Shown here one piece after another: positions 32,441 to 44,354 of a stretch of DNA of 64,000 bases. The stretch is from assembly GCA_963971285.1 (NCBI GenBank), contig OZ020249.1, positions 1,054,001 through 1,118,000 on the forward strand, written 5' to 3'. The translations under genes and the position numbers were made by a program. The notes under the pieces were generated by a model. That model saw nothing but the letters and a program-made list of their open reading frames with translations. It was not told the DNA's origin and searched no databases. Numbering within the stretch: the stretch's first letter is position 1; each line of letters begins with the position of its first letter. The DNA is from Astropecten irregularis. Its lineage: Eukaryota; Echinodermata; Asteroidea; Paxillosida; Astropectinidae.

Positions 32441-34318
32441 CGGACTGTCTCGCTCGTGATCAAGTAGATTTTAGACTGAAACGTCCGCGGACTCATCCAT
32501 ATTCTACGTCATTCACAGTCTTGGCTAGATTTAGGATTGTAATTTTACAGACATGGATTGTTTTTCTCATAGGACATGGAGTTTGCCTGCTGTAGGCCTT
32601 AAGACTGAGTATATTTGACGTGAAAACCAGACATTGTTGCAATTACAGGGATTGTGTAACCAAGGAGATTCCACTGGATCATTTGCATAAACTGCCGTCA
32701 CGTGCCTCAGTGTATTTCATGTTTAACTCTTGTCAACAATTCTTGTTTTAAACCAAGGACGAAACGAGACTTTGATCAAATTGCAGCTTGTGTGAGAGAG
32801 AGAGAGTTTTATGGAAACCGGACAATGAAAGACTTTTATTTTCTCTTCATGTTTTCAATCTTGTATGTGTAAATCACTAATCATATTTGGTGTCTATATT
32901 AGAAACATGTATCCGATTCGCTTTGAATCATTCATAGAATACTAGAAGGATGTAGTCAGAAACTGGCCAGAGATGGCGGTAAATTTGAACACTTAAAAAC
33001 AAATTTGTCAGATTGAAATCAAATCACCCCAAGATTTAGTTAGACACTTGTCAGAGCAAAAAGGCGGAAAATTTGATTTTAACATTTCACTTTTAAATCA
33101 ATTGTTTTTATTCATAATTTCTTGATGTCTTGATATTTAGATTTGGTGATGTGCATTTTTCGTCGCGTCAGATATACCGCACCAATTATTGATATTCATT
33201 GATATTTATCGATATTTTCTATCCGTTTTGCCGGCACAAATTGACAAAAAAACAACAACTGAAATGACGTTCAATTGCTTAATGTTTTAAAGTCATAAAT
33301 GATGCCATTGCGCGTTTCTGTAATTGACTAAGATTTACTGCACCTATTATTATAGTTTATGTGACATTTCCTCACACATTTACATGAATAAATCAGCGAA
33401 GTACATGTGTAAAATAAATTACAAACATGTTTCTACTGCTTGCATAATTATCATTTGTGGACTCTAGATTCTACTCAAACGTTCACGAAAAACAGCTGAT
33501 TTGAATAATGATTCCCATAATTGATTGTCACATACACAACTAAATGACCGCCCACGGGTGATGGGGATAGAAATCGGGTGGATTACCCGAAGCAATGCAT
33601 ATTGATATTAAGATGTGAATCGTTCTAATTGCTAAGCAAAGTTTGACGTCTCTACACAAATCACTATAGTGATATTAACAACTTGTAGTTGAGATAAGCT
33701 TAAAATGGGTTGTGAGATACCCAAAACTTGAAAGTTCTCAACAAAAACAAAACGTCGGAGAAGAAAATTCAACTTATGCAACAATGCTCATTGATCTTGT
33801 CTATTAGTAGGTTATTACGTTCAAGTTTCTGCATGATATGATACAACCTATGTGTAAATGTCATGGATACGACTGTCTATGCATCAACACACACGGTAGT
33901 CGGTAACTGGAAACGTTCGTTCTGTTAATTAGAGAGAAGGATCGCTCGGGCTGGGGCGAAATGATCAAACAATAAAAATCAATATTCTGTGCGGGCGAAT
34001 GATAGAGAATTAAACATGACTGACTGTTAGAAGAGAAAATAAGAAACCTAGATTTCAGGTGCATGGTTCTAGATTAACGGCATTTTACCGAGAAGATGAA
34101 TATTATACCTGCTCTCTGACAAAACAGATGCTTACGTCACATGTCTGGATATTCAAAGACTGGCACGGTTTTTTGTTTTAATTTGCTGCTTTCAATGAGT
34201 TGGCATTCATCGGTGAGAATTACTTTCATTCAAGATTGAAAGCTATATAACTTTTAAATCTGTCTTTAACCGTCGAAACAGCCTCAAATCGGTTTAGATA
34301 ATCACAATGGACCCTAAA
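32441..34318. repeat. 3' flank of lectin unit 1 (duplicated spacer)
   Basis: Nearly colinear with 36104-37700, with scattered substitutions and small indels. Landmarks are GTCTGTGCATCAACACACACG-type sequence near 33880 and the AAATTGACAAAAAACAACAACTG region. It contains no gene. Similarity ends near 33990, where the unit 1 spacer turns into different sequence leading to a retrotransposon fragment. Confidence 0.75.
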
Positions 34319-35035
34319 CCAATTCCCTCAAAAGATGAAACTTAATCATCAACCTTGGAGTACGCTACTCCTCTCTGGCACCCTGGTTTGTCAAAAACAA
34401 AACAAACGAGTAGAATGCCTTGAACAACTACAGCGTAAAGCTCTACGCATAATTCTGTCTTATGAATATTGTGTCAACCACCATTTTACTGAAATATACT
34501 TGCAATGTAACGTTCCCCCCCTGTCCCAACGTAGAGAGCAGTTGTGTTCTAGTTTTGGCAAATCCATTCTTCACTCCCCCAAATACAGACATTGGCTTCC
34601 TCCCACTAGAAACAATGGCTTGAGGAATAATAATCACTTAAGCATTCCCAGATGCAGGACAAAGCGGTGTAAAGGAAGTGCAAACCCTTATTTAACAATA
34701 TTATATTATTATATTATTTAATATTATTATAATATACAAAGAACTTTCTCACAGTATACCTTAAGCCCTCATGACCTTTTATGTATAATGTGTGTTTTAA
34801 TTGATTTCTTAATTGTTTGATCTTACTCTGGTATTTTATCTATCAGTCTTATATAAACTTTTTATCTGTTGAACATACTTGTTTTGTTTTTTTTAGTTTC
34901 TTTGACTTTTTATTATATGCCTTTGTAATTTTTATTGTTTCAAATTTAATGTAATAATTGTAAATCAAACTGTAATTCAGCTTGTGGCTGCGAGAGTTTG
35001 GTAAATAAACCATAAATAATAATAATAATAATAAA
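34319..35035 (+). pseudogene. Non-LTR retrotransposon tail inserted between lectin units 1 and 2
   Basis: The open frame reads VECLEQLQRKALRIILSYEY, NVPPLSQRREQLCSSFGKSI, HSPKYRHWLPPTR, then CRTKRCKGSANPYLTILY before a stop. This is the conserved C-terminal end of an endonuclease/reverse-transcriptase non-LTR polyprotein. It is followed by an AT-rich 3' region ending in an (AAT)n tract at about 35013-35033, the expected 3' tail. The catalytic core is absent (5' truncation). Confidence 0.8.
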
Positions 35036-35404
35036 TAACCACAAGGGAAACTGACTGGATAATACCTCTCATGAAAACGTCATATAGGAGAAAAATCAAC
35101 TTCATAATACCCCATAAAAACCATTGATATCCATGATAACGGATAAAGACTGGCACGACAATTAATGATTTCCACCTTCGCATTGTTCTTCCCCTTGATG
35201 ACAATAATTATCAGTCGATAAGGACTGGCGCCGTCCTTTGGGTCTCTTTGGTTACGCGTACTCAGGTGCGTGTAGCCATTTTTGCAGGCCCCTCCCCAGA
35301 TTCGACTCACATTAAGAGATCAATTCATTCCTTGCACAGCTTTCAGACAGAATAGAGGTGCTTGCTGTATCGCTGCCAGAAATTCAGAGAGCTTTTTCTA
35401 GAAC

Positions 35405-36103
35405 ATGGAGGTGTTTGAGATGGTTATCATCATCCTGTTTACTGTTGGGGTGTGTATCGGTCAACAGACATGCACTGCACCAGTCATGTGCCCAGCTGAC
35501 TGGGTAATGTGGGGTAGCAAGTGTTACAAACTGATGGAACAACATCTACCGATGACTGAGGCAAGATCGGTGTGTCAAGAGATGGGTGGAGACATGGCCG
35601 CTCCTTCTTCGAATGAAGAGCTGCAGTTCATGCGTAGTTTAGCGGATGGAAACCGGTTCTGGATCAACTGCAATGATGAAGAAACTGAGGGGAACTGGGT
35701 TTGCCAGAATGGCGGCGAGTATAGTATGGACTTGTACAAGAAGACTGATGACCCAAGTCATGGAACCAGTGAAAACTGCGCCCTGGTTATTCAGACTGGG
35801 TTGTGGGGTGATGTTGAATGTTCCCGGAACCGGCTGGCGGTCTGTAAGGGTGAACAGGTCAAGCTGAAGTCCTGGCGTCTTCTCTTGGCTTGTCTGACGG
35901 GCCACACCCTGAGAGAATTCCCCACCATTGGCATCCGTGCCTGTGCCATGATGTGCGCCCAGAACCCCGGCTGTCGCTCCTTCAACGTCCTGCACTTGGG
36001 CCCCGGACTGAAGACGTGCCAACTCAACGCCATCACTCGCCTCCAAGCTGACCCCGCCCACTTCGTCATGACTGGAAGCATGTGCGTATACGGAGAGAAG
36101 TAA
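35405..36103 (+). CDS. Secreted C-type lectin with PAN/apple domain, copy 2 (intact)
   Basis: Intronless 232-codon gene. Residues 1-19 are a hydrophobic signal peptide (VIIILFTVGVCIG). A C-type lectin domain runs from C29 to C147: CPADWVMWGSKCYK, then MTEARSVCQEMGGDMAAP, NDEETEGNWVCQNGG and ENCALV..GLW.DVEC. Expected disulphides are C29-C40, C57-C147 and C125-C139. C89 and C100 look like an extra pair. No EPN, QPD or WND triplet is present, so classical calcium-dependent sugar binding is not predicted. A PAN/apple domain follows (C163, C180, C184, C190, C205, C227; CAMMCAQNPGCRSFNV). Extracellular recognition, possibly immune, is inferred only from the domain types. Confidence 0.9.
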   Translation: MEVFEMVIIILFTVGVCIGQQTCTAPVMCPADWVMWGSKCYKLMEQHLPMTEARSVCQEMGGDMAAPSSNEELQFMRSLADGNRFWINCNDEETEGNWVCQNGGEYSMDLYKKTDDPSHGTSENCALVIQTGLWGDVECSRNRLAVCKGEQVKLKSWRLLLACLTGHTLREFPTIGIRACAMMCAQNPGCRSFNVLHLGPGLKTCQLNAITRLQADPAHFVMTGSMCVYGEK

Positions 36104-38332
36104 ACAAGGAAATGGACTCTCTCGCTCGTGATCAAGTAGATTTTAGACTGAAACGTCCGCGGACTCATCCATATTCTACGTAATTCACAGTCTTTGCTAG
36201 ATTTAGGGTCTTAATTTTACAGACATGGATTGTTTTTCTCATAGGACATGGAGTTTGCCTGCTGTAGGCCTTAAGACTGAGTATATTGGACGTGAAAACC
36301 AGACATTGTTGCAAGTAGTACAGGGATTGTGTAACCAACTTAAGGAGATTCTATTGGAACATTTGCATAAACTGCCGTCACGTGCCTCAGTATATTTCAT
36401 GTTTAACTCTTGTCAACGTTTCTTGTTTTAAACCAAGGACGAAACGAGACTTTGATCAAATTGCAGCTTGTGTAAGAGAGAGAGTTTTATGGAAACCGGA
36501 CAATGAAAGACTTTTATTTTCTCTTCATGTTTTCAATCTTAAAAATAATGTATGTGTAAATCAATAATCATATTTGGTGTCTATATTAGAAACATGGATC
36601 CGATTCGCTTTGAATCATTCATAGAATACTAGAAGGATGTAGTCAGAAATTAGCCAGATATGGCGGTAAATTTGAACAGTTTAAAACAAATTCATCAGAT
36701 TGAAATCAAATCACCCCAAGATTTAGTTAGACACTTGTCAGAGCAAAAAGGCGGAAAATTTGATTTTAACATTTCACTTTTCAATCAATTTTTTTTATTC
36801 ATAATTTCTTGATGTCTTGATATTTAGATTTGGTGATGTGCATTTTTTCGTCGCGTCAGATATACCGCACCAATTATTGATATTCATTCATATTTATCGA
36901 TATTTTCTATCCGTTTTGCCGGCACAAATTGACAAAAAACAACAACTGAAATGACGTTCAATTACTGAATGTTTTAAAGTCATAAATGATGCCATTGCGC
37001 GTTTCTGTAATTGACTAAGATTTACTACACCTGTTATTATAGTTTATGTGACATTTCCCCACACATTTACATGAATAAATCAGCGAAGTACATGTGTAAA
37101 ATAAATTACAAACATGTTTCTACTGCTTGCATAATTATCATTTGTGGACTCTAGATTCTACTCAAACGTTCACGAAAAACAGCTGATTTGAATAATGATT
37201 CCCATAATTTATTGTCACGTACACAACTAAATGACCGCCCATGGGTGATGGGGATAAAAATCGGGTGGATTACCCGAAGCAATGCATATTGATATTAAGA
37301 TGTGAATCGTTCTAATTGCTAAGTAAAGTTTGACGTCTCTACACAAATCACTATGGTGACATTAACAACTTGTAGTTGAGATAAGCTTAAATGGTTTGTG
37401 AGATACCCAAAACTTGAAAGTTCTCAACAAAAACAAAACGTCGTAGTAGAAAATTCAACTTATGCAACAAGGCTCATTGATCTTGTCTATTAGTAGGTTA
37501 TTGTGTTCAAGTTTCTGCATGATATGATACAACCTATGTGTAAATGTCATGGATAAGACTGTCTATGCATCAACACACACGGTAGTCGGTAACTGGAAAC
37601 GTTCGTTCTGTTAATTAGAGAGAAGGATCGCTCGGGCTGTGGCGAAATGATCAAACAATAAAAATCAACATTTTGTTCGCGATAATTTAGATAATTTATA
37701 CGACTGACCATATAGAAATATAAGAAACATGAGATTGTTTTATTTTAACGAGATCATGAATATTCATACCTGCTCTGTGACAATACGTAGGTGCTTAGGT
37801 CACATGTCTGGGGTTTAAAAGGCTGACTTGATTTTTGTTTTAATTTGCTGCTTTTAATGAACTGACATTCATCATTGACAAGTTGGTGTTTTTTGTTTTT
37901 CTTTCAAGATGTCATTGAATGTAAGTATATTATTAACCACCGAATCAGTCCCACAACTGGCAGATAATCAGCGTGGTGGATGGATCCTAAACCAAGATGA
38001 ATCTTCTCAGGAAAACATATTATAAGAAAAAATTCAACTTCATAGAATTTTTTTTTTTATATACGTCAGGGTCGATTCCATTTAGTACCACAAGATACCA
38101 TCGGTATCCATGGTGACAAATAAACAAAGCCAGGTCTAAATGGTACCTTTCGCATTGTGCGTTCGGAGAGTGATTGTTATCAATTTTCAATCGATGACAG
38201 GTGGCTTTGTGTATAAGTCAGTCATTATTGTGATCTAGTTTCTGCATAATACTGCAATATTATGACACAACCTAGATTGGTGAACGTCATGGATATGCAA
38301 ACGGTAGTCGGTACGTGTAGCCAATATTGCAG
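36104..38332. repeat. Spacer of lectin unit 2
   Basis: The 3' flank parallels units 1 and 3. From about 37440 to 38330 it is also closely similar to 41165-42060, upstream of copy 4, so the duplicated unit is about 3 kb and includes the promoter region of the next gene. No independent gene is seen. Confidence 0.75.
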
Positions 38333-38449
38333 ACCCCTCTCCAGATTCGACTCATATGAAGAGATAAATTCATTCCTTGCACAGCTTTCAGACAGGTTAG
38401 AGGTGCTTGCTGTATCGCTGCCAGAAATTCAGAGAGCATTTTCTGAAAC

Positions 38450-39148
38450 ATGGAGGTGTTTGAGATGGTTATCATCATCCTGTTTACTGTCGGAGTGTGT
38501 AGCGCTCAACAGACATGCACAGCACCAATCATGTGCCCAGCTGACTGGGTGATGTGGGGTAGCAAATGTTACAAACTGATGGAACAACATCTACCGATGA
38601 CTGAGGCAAGATCGGTGTGTCAAGAGATGGGTGGAGACATGGCCGCTCCTTCTTCGAATGAAGAGCTGCAGTTCATGCTTAGTTTAGCGGCTGGAAACTG
38701 GTTCTGGATCAACTGCAATGATGAAGAAACTGAGGGGAACTGGGTTTGCCAGAATGGCGGCGAGTATAGTGTGGACTTGTACAAGAAGACTGATCGCCAT
38801 AGTGGTGGATCCATCGAAAACTGTGCCCTGGTTATTGAGACTGGGTTGTGGGCTGATGTCGAATGTTCCCGGGACCAGCTGGCGGTCTGTAAGGGTGAAC
38901 AGGTCCAGCTGAAGTCCTGGCGTCTTCTCCTGGCTTGTCTGACGGGCCACACCCTGAAAGAATTTCCCACTCGTGGCATCCGTGTCTGTGCCATGATGTG
39001 CGCCCAGAACCCCGCCTGTCGCTCCTTCAACGTCCTGCACTTTGGCCCCGGACTGAAGACGTGCCAACTCAACGCCATCACTCGCCTGGAAGCTGACCCC
39101 GCCCACTTCGTCATGACTGGAAGCATGTGCGTATACGGAGAGAAGTAA
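38450..39148 (+). CDS. Secreted C-type lectin with PAN/apple domain, copy 3 (intact)
   Basis: 232 codons, no intron, same architecture and cysteine positions as copy 2. It differs from copy 2 in the lectin loop (TDRHSGGSIENCALVIETGL) and around the W-x-W-I-N-C-N-D block (AAGNWFWINCND). In the PAN domain it differs at about seven of 86 positions (for example REFPTIGIRAC versus KEFPTRGIRVC). The signal peptide ends VCSAQQ. Start chosen at the ATG shared by all copies. The upstream flank is almost identical to that of copies 2 and 5. Confidence 0.92.
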   Translation: MEVFEMVIIILFTVGVCSAQQTCTAPIMCPADWVMWGSKCYKLMEQHLPMTEARSVCQEMGGDMAAPSSNEELQFMLSLAAGNWFWINCNDEETEGNWVCQNGGEYSVDLYKKTDRHSGGSIENCALVIETGLWADVECSRDQLAVCKGEQVQLKSWRLLLACLTGHTLKEFPTRGIRVCAMMCAQNPACRSFNVLHFGPGLKTCQLNAITRLEADPAHFVMTGSMCVYGEK

Positions 39149-42100
39149 ACAAGAAGATGGACTGTCTCGCTCGTCATCAAGTAGATTTTAGACTGAAACG
39201 TCCGCGGACTCATCCATATTCTACGTCATTCACAGTCTTGGCTAGATTTAGGATCCTTATTTTACAAACATGGATTGTTTTTTTCATAGGACATGGAGTT
39301 TGCCTGCTGTAGGCCTTAAGACTGAGTATATTGGACGTGAAAACCAGACATTGTTGCAAGTAGTACAGGGATTGTGTAACCAAGGAGATTCTATTGGATC
39401 ATTTGCATAAACTGCCTTCACGTGCCTCAGTGTATTTCATGTTTAACTCTTGTCAACAATTCTTGTTTTAAATCAAGGACGAAACGAGACTTTGATCAAA
39501 TTGCAGCTTGTGTGAGAGAGAGAGTTTTTATGGAAACCGGACAATGAAAGACTTTTATTTTCTCTTCATGTTTTCAATCTTAAAATTTATTTGTAAATCA
39601 TTAATCGTATTTGGTGTCTATATTAGAAACATGGATCCGATTCGCTTTGAATCATTCATAGAATACTAGATGGATGTAGTCAGAAATTGGCCAGAGATGG
39701 CGGTAAATTTGAATAGTTTCAAACCAATTCCTCAGATTCAAATCAAATAATCCCAAGATTTCGTTAGAAACTCGCCAGAGCAGAAAAAAATGCATATTTA
39801 ATTTTGACATTTCACTTTTTAAATCGATTTCTTATATTCATAATTGCTTCATGTATTGATATTTAGATATGTTGATGTTTTCATTTCTAGTCGCGTGATA
39901 TTTACTGCACCTATTATTGATATTTATTTATTGTTATCGTATTAGTGTTGCCGGCACAAATTGACTTGAACAAAACGTAACTAACCTTCATGTTAATATA
40001 GGTTTTCCCGGCCAAATTCAGCAAAAGAACGTTCATTTTTGTGAAAACGCATTCAGATTGAGACAGATTTTTCAACTCTGTGCATACTCAGTTTTCTTTT
40101 TCCTCATTATTACATTCTATTTCGTGTTCGTGCATTCAGGATTTGTTTCTTATCATTCAGGTTCGCGTTGGTGCGTTCTATTTCGTTTATAGGCATTTCC
40201 CGACGTGCAAGGCATCCTGCCATGTAGATTTTAATTTGAATGCACATGTTTGGAAAGTGAATGCTTATTCACGAAGTTGAATGCTTGTCAGATCGCCGTT
40301 TAAGGCCTTTGACGAATTTGAATGCACGAAAGGACGATCTGAATTTGAAAGACCGGTTTCATGGAAAGAATGCTTCAATAACAAAATTGAACGATTTAGT
40401 TTTAATTTCGAATGCCCATGTGGACGAGCATTCAATTAAAAACAAAATTGATTGAACCCCGTGTTAAAATGAATGCTTCTTTGCTGAAATTGGCCGGGAA
40501 AACCTATAGTTTCACCGGATGGTTCAATTTAAACAAATAATGCCATTGCGCGTTTCTATATAGTTGGCTGAGATTTACTGCACCTATTATTGTTTATAGT
40601 TGTCTGTATGAGTTTTTCCCACAAATTGACAAGAATAAATCAGCAAAGTATAAAATAAATTAGAAACAACGCCTGTATAATTATCATTTCTGGACTCCAG
40701 ATTATACTCAAACGTTCATGAAACACATCTGAATGCATTACTCAATCCCATAATTGATCGCAATGAAGTGAACCAGGCAGCCACGATTGAAACCAAAATC
40801 TTTCATCTGAACTTATATAGCAGTTCCTATGTCATGCATATAATGTCATGATCGACTCAGTTAAACACGAATAGAATAGAGGGGATGTGGCCCTCTATAT
40901 CTGAGGTTTCACCGAATGTGATGGAGATAACAATCGGGTCGATTTCCCGAAGCATTGAAAATGTTTCTTAATATGTGAATCTTTCTAACTGCTAAACAAA
41001 GTGTGACGTCTCTACACAAATCACTATTGTGATATAACTATTAGTAACTCGTTGTTTAGATTATACTTATAGTGGTTTGTGATTCCCAAAAAGTTGGTAG
41101 TTTTCAACAACAAAAACGCCGGTCTGTGATTCCCAAAAGGTTGAAACTTTTCAACAAGACTTCATAGTAGAAAATTCAACTAATGCAACAAGGCTCATTG
41201 ATCTTGTCTATTAGTAGGTTATTGTGTTCAAGTTTCTGCATGATATGATACAACCTATGTGTAAATGTCATGGATACGACTGTCTATGCATCAACACACA
41301 CGGTAGTCGGTAACTGGAAATGTTCATTCTGTTAATTAGAGAGAAGGATTGCTCGGGCTGGGGCGAAATGATCAAACAATAAAAATCAATATTTTGTTCG
41401 CGTGAATTTAGATAATTTATATGACTGACCATATAGAAATATAAGAAACATGAGATTTTTTTATTTTAACGAGATCATGAATATTCATACCTGTTCTGTG
41501 ACAATACGTAGGTGCTTAGGTCACATGTCTGGGGTTTAAAAGGCTGACTTGATTTTTGTTTTAATTTGCTGCTTTTAATGAACTGACATTCATCATTGAC
41601 AAGTTGGTGTTTTTTTTTTTCGTTCAAGATGTCATTGAATGTTAGTATATATTATTAACCACCGAATCAGTCCCACAACTGGCAGATAATCAACGTGGTG
41701 GATGGATCCTAAACCAAGATGAATCTTCTCAGGAAAACATATTATAAGAAAAAATTCAACTTCATAGAAGTTTTTTTTGTATATACGTCAGGGTCGATTC
41801 CATTTAGTACCACACGATACCATCGGTATCCATGGTAACGAATAAACAAAGCCAGGTCTAAATTGTACCTTTCGCATTGTGCGTTCGGAGAGTGATTGTT
41901 ATCAATTTTCAGTCGATGACAGGTGGCTTTGTGTATAAGTAGGTTATTATAAGTCAGTCATTCTTGTGATCTAGTTTCTGCATAATACTGCAATTATGAC
42001 ACAACCTAGATTGGTGAACGTCATGGATACAAACGGTAGCCGGTACGTGTAGCCATTCTTGCAGGCCCCTCCCCAGATTCAACTCATGAGACAAATTCAT

Positions 42101-42177
42101 TCCTTGCACAGCTTTCAGACAGGTTAGAGGTGCTTGCTGTATCGCTGCCAGAAATTCAGAGAGATTTTTTATGAAAC
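39149..42177. repeat. Spacer of lectin unit 3
   Basis: Colinear with the other unit flanks but interrupted by the 39999-40506 element. 40507-40990 matches 52560-52916 and 59107-59190, so this copy provides the uninterrupted reference for the large insertion in unit 5. No gene. Confidence 0.75.
39999..40506. mobile_element. TA-target TIR element in the unit 3 spacer
   Basis: The ends are inverted over about 40 bases: TAGGTTTTCCCGGCCAAATT at the left, and the right end GGCCGGGAAAACCTA. TA dinucleotides flank it at 39997-39998 and 40507-40508. The paralogous site in unit 5 (CATGTCAATAGTTTCACC near 52556-52573) has no insert. At 508 bases it is non-autonomous, and the interior has repeated TGCATTCA motifs. 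The TA target suggests a mariner/Tc1-like source. Confidence 0.85.
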
Positions 42178-43668
42178 ACGGAGGTGTTTGAGATGGTTAT
42201 CATCATCCTGTTTACTGTTGGAGTGTGTAGCGCTCAACAGACATGCACTGCACCAGTCATGTGCCCAGCTGACTGGGTGATGTGGGGTAGCAAGTGTTAC
42301 AAAAACTGTGAGCCTTTTCACACTATGAACGTCCGACCCGTGTTGAAATCTACACGGGTCGGATCCGTGTTGAAATCTTAACATTTCAACACGGGTCACT
42401 TTCGTTCCGTTTTCACACTACTCAGCGCAACACCGATATCTGCTCGACACGTGTAAAGGTTCGACCCGTGTATTGCGCGATCGTTTCACACTACACACAG
42501 GATCACACTTTCAACACGGATACAAAAAGAACATTCCCCATACTGTATTGCGGCGCATCGGGCCTTCATTCGCCAATATGGCGGCGCCCGGTAATTTTCA
42601 GACGATGTTCGTGTTGTTCATGTATTCCGAGTCTAGCAAGCCTGAGATATAATATTGAAATGAACAAAAAAAAAATCCTGCGGAATTTTTTGACAAGGAT
42701 TGCTTGCAGCAGGCCGGTCAAAAGTTACTTATTATATGTTCGTTGCATGCAAACCATTAATACCAAAGATGAGCTCCGCGACGCTCTATCTTTGATGCTA
42801 CTACAGTACTGCCACATAAAATAATGTGCTATCGGCTGCTACGCCATGGTTACACGGATCGAACTCAACCCACAGACGTTCACACTACAGGTTTCAACAC
42901 GTGTCGGACTTCTCAACACGGGTCGAGAGTTCTCAACCCACCTCCCGAGCAGGGTTGGTTTCAACACGTGTCGAGCGCTCTACACGGGTCGACGCCGTGT
43001 TGAAATCTTGCAGTGTGAAAAGGTCAGTCATTTCTACACGTGTCGGACCCGTGTACAACCCGGAGATTTTTCGTAGTGTGAAAAGGCCTTAATGGAACAA
43101 CATCTACCGATGACCGAGGCAAGATCGGTGTGTCAAGAGATGGGTGGAGACATGGCCGCTCCTTCTTCGAATGAAGAGCTGCAGTTCATGCTTAGTTTAG
43201 CGGCTGGAAACTGGTTCTGGATCAACTGCAATGATGAAGAAACTGAGGGGAACTGGGTTTGCCAGAATGGCGGCGAGTATAGTATGGACTTGTACAGGAA
43301 TACTGATGACCATAGTGGTGGATCCATCGAAAACTGTGCCCTGGTTCTTGAGACTGTGTTGTGGGCTGATGTCGAATGTTCCCGGGACCAGCTGGTGGTA
43401 CGTGGTCTGTAAGGTTGAACAGGTCCAGCTGAAGTCCTGGCGTCTTCTCCTGGCTTGTCTGACGGGCTACATCCTGAGAGAATTCCCCACCAACGACATC
43501 CGTGCCTGCGCCATGATGTGCGCCCAGAACCCCGGCTGTCGCTCCTTCAACGTCCTGCACTTGGGCCCCGGACTGAAGACGTGCCAACTCAACGCCATCA
43601 CTCGCCGGGAAGCTGACCCCGCCCACTTCGTCATGACTGGAAGCATGTGCGTATACGGAGAGAAGTAA
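42178..43668 (+). pseudogene. CTLD-PAN lectin, copy 4 (broken by transposon)
   Basis: The start codon is ACG at 42178 (ATG elsewhere). Codon 6 is an in-frame ATG (42193) that would still give a signal-like peptide. After codon 42 (C-Y-K) the gene is split by an insertion of about 790 bases. Homology resumes at ATGGAACAACATC (43092). Near 43396 a seven-base insertion (ACGTGGT) shifts the frame into a stop at 43410-43412, and the PAN part continues in another frame to the usual stop at 43668. With three independent lesions it cannot give the normal protein. Confidence 0.92.
42302..43090. mobile_element. TIR transposon inserted in lectin copy 4
   Basis: It is bounded by GAGCCTTTTCACACTA at the left and TAGTGTGAAAAGGCCTTA at the right, inverted with one indel. 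Both ends are packed with copies, in both orientations, of CGTGTTGAAATC and CACGGGTCG, typical of subterminal transposase-binding repeats. Interior frames (42468-42824) have no recognised transposase motif, so it is probably non-autonomous. Exact target duplication could not be resolved because CTG of the gene is absorbed at one junction. Confidence 0.8.
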
Positions 43669-44139
43669 ACAAGAAGATGGACTGCCTCGCTCGTCATCAA
43701 GTAGATTTTAGACTGAAACGTCCGCGGACTCATCCATATTCTACGTCATTCACAGTCTTGGCTAGATTTAGGATCGTAATTTTACAAACATGGATGTTTT
43801 TCTCACAGGACATGGAGTTTGCCTGCTGTAGGCCTTAAGACTGAGTATATTGGACGTGAAAACCAGACATTGTTGCAAGTAGTGCAGGGATGTTAGTAAC
43901 CAAGGAGATTCTATTGGAACATTTGCATAAACTGCCGTCACGTGCCTCAGTGTATTTCATGTTTAACTCTTGTCAACAATTCTTGGTTTTAAACCAAGGA
44001 CGAAACGAGACTTTGATCAAATTGCAGCTTGTGTGAGAGAGAGAGTTTTATAGAAACCGGACAATGAAAGACTTTTATTTTCTCTTCATGTTTACATTCT
44101 TAAAATGTATGTGTAAATCATTAATCATATTTGGTTTCT

Positions 44140-44339
44140 NNNNNNNNNNNNNNNNNNNNNNNNNNNNNNNNNNNNNNNNNNNNNNNNNNNNNNNNNNNNN
44201 NNNNNNNNNNNNNNNNNNNNNNNNNNNNNNNNNNNNNNNNNNNNNNNNNNNNNNNNNNNNNNNNNNNNNNNNNNNNNNNNNNNNNNNNNNNNNNNNNNNN
44301 NNNNNNNNNNNNNNNNNNNNNNNNNNNNNNNNNNNNNNN
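44140..44339. other. Assembly gap (200 N)
   Basis: Exactly 200 N bases, which is likely an arbitrary-size scaffold gap. It lies in the 3' flank of lectin unit 4. The sequence on either side does not join into a continuous unit, so real sequence is missing. Confidence 0.98.
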
Positions 44340-44354
44340 GCGAACACGTGTCAA

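Noticed and set aside
31941-32496. Long antisense frames opposite each lectin gene (also at 35639, 38620, 43222, 51245)
   Set aside because: They mirror codon usage of the sense genes, shift with each copy's indels and show no domain. The sense frame has a signal peptide, conserved cysteines and two recognisable domains.
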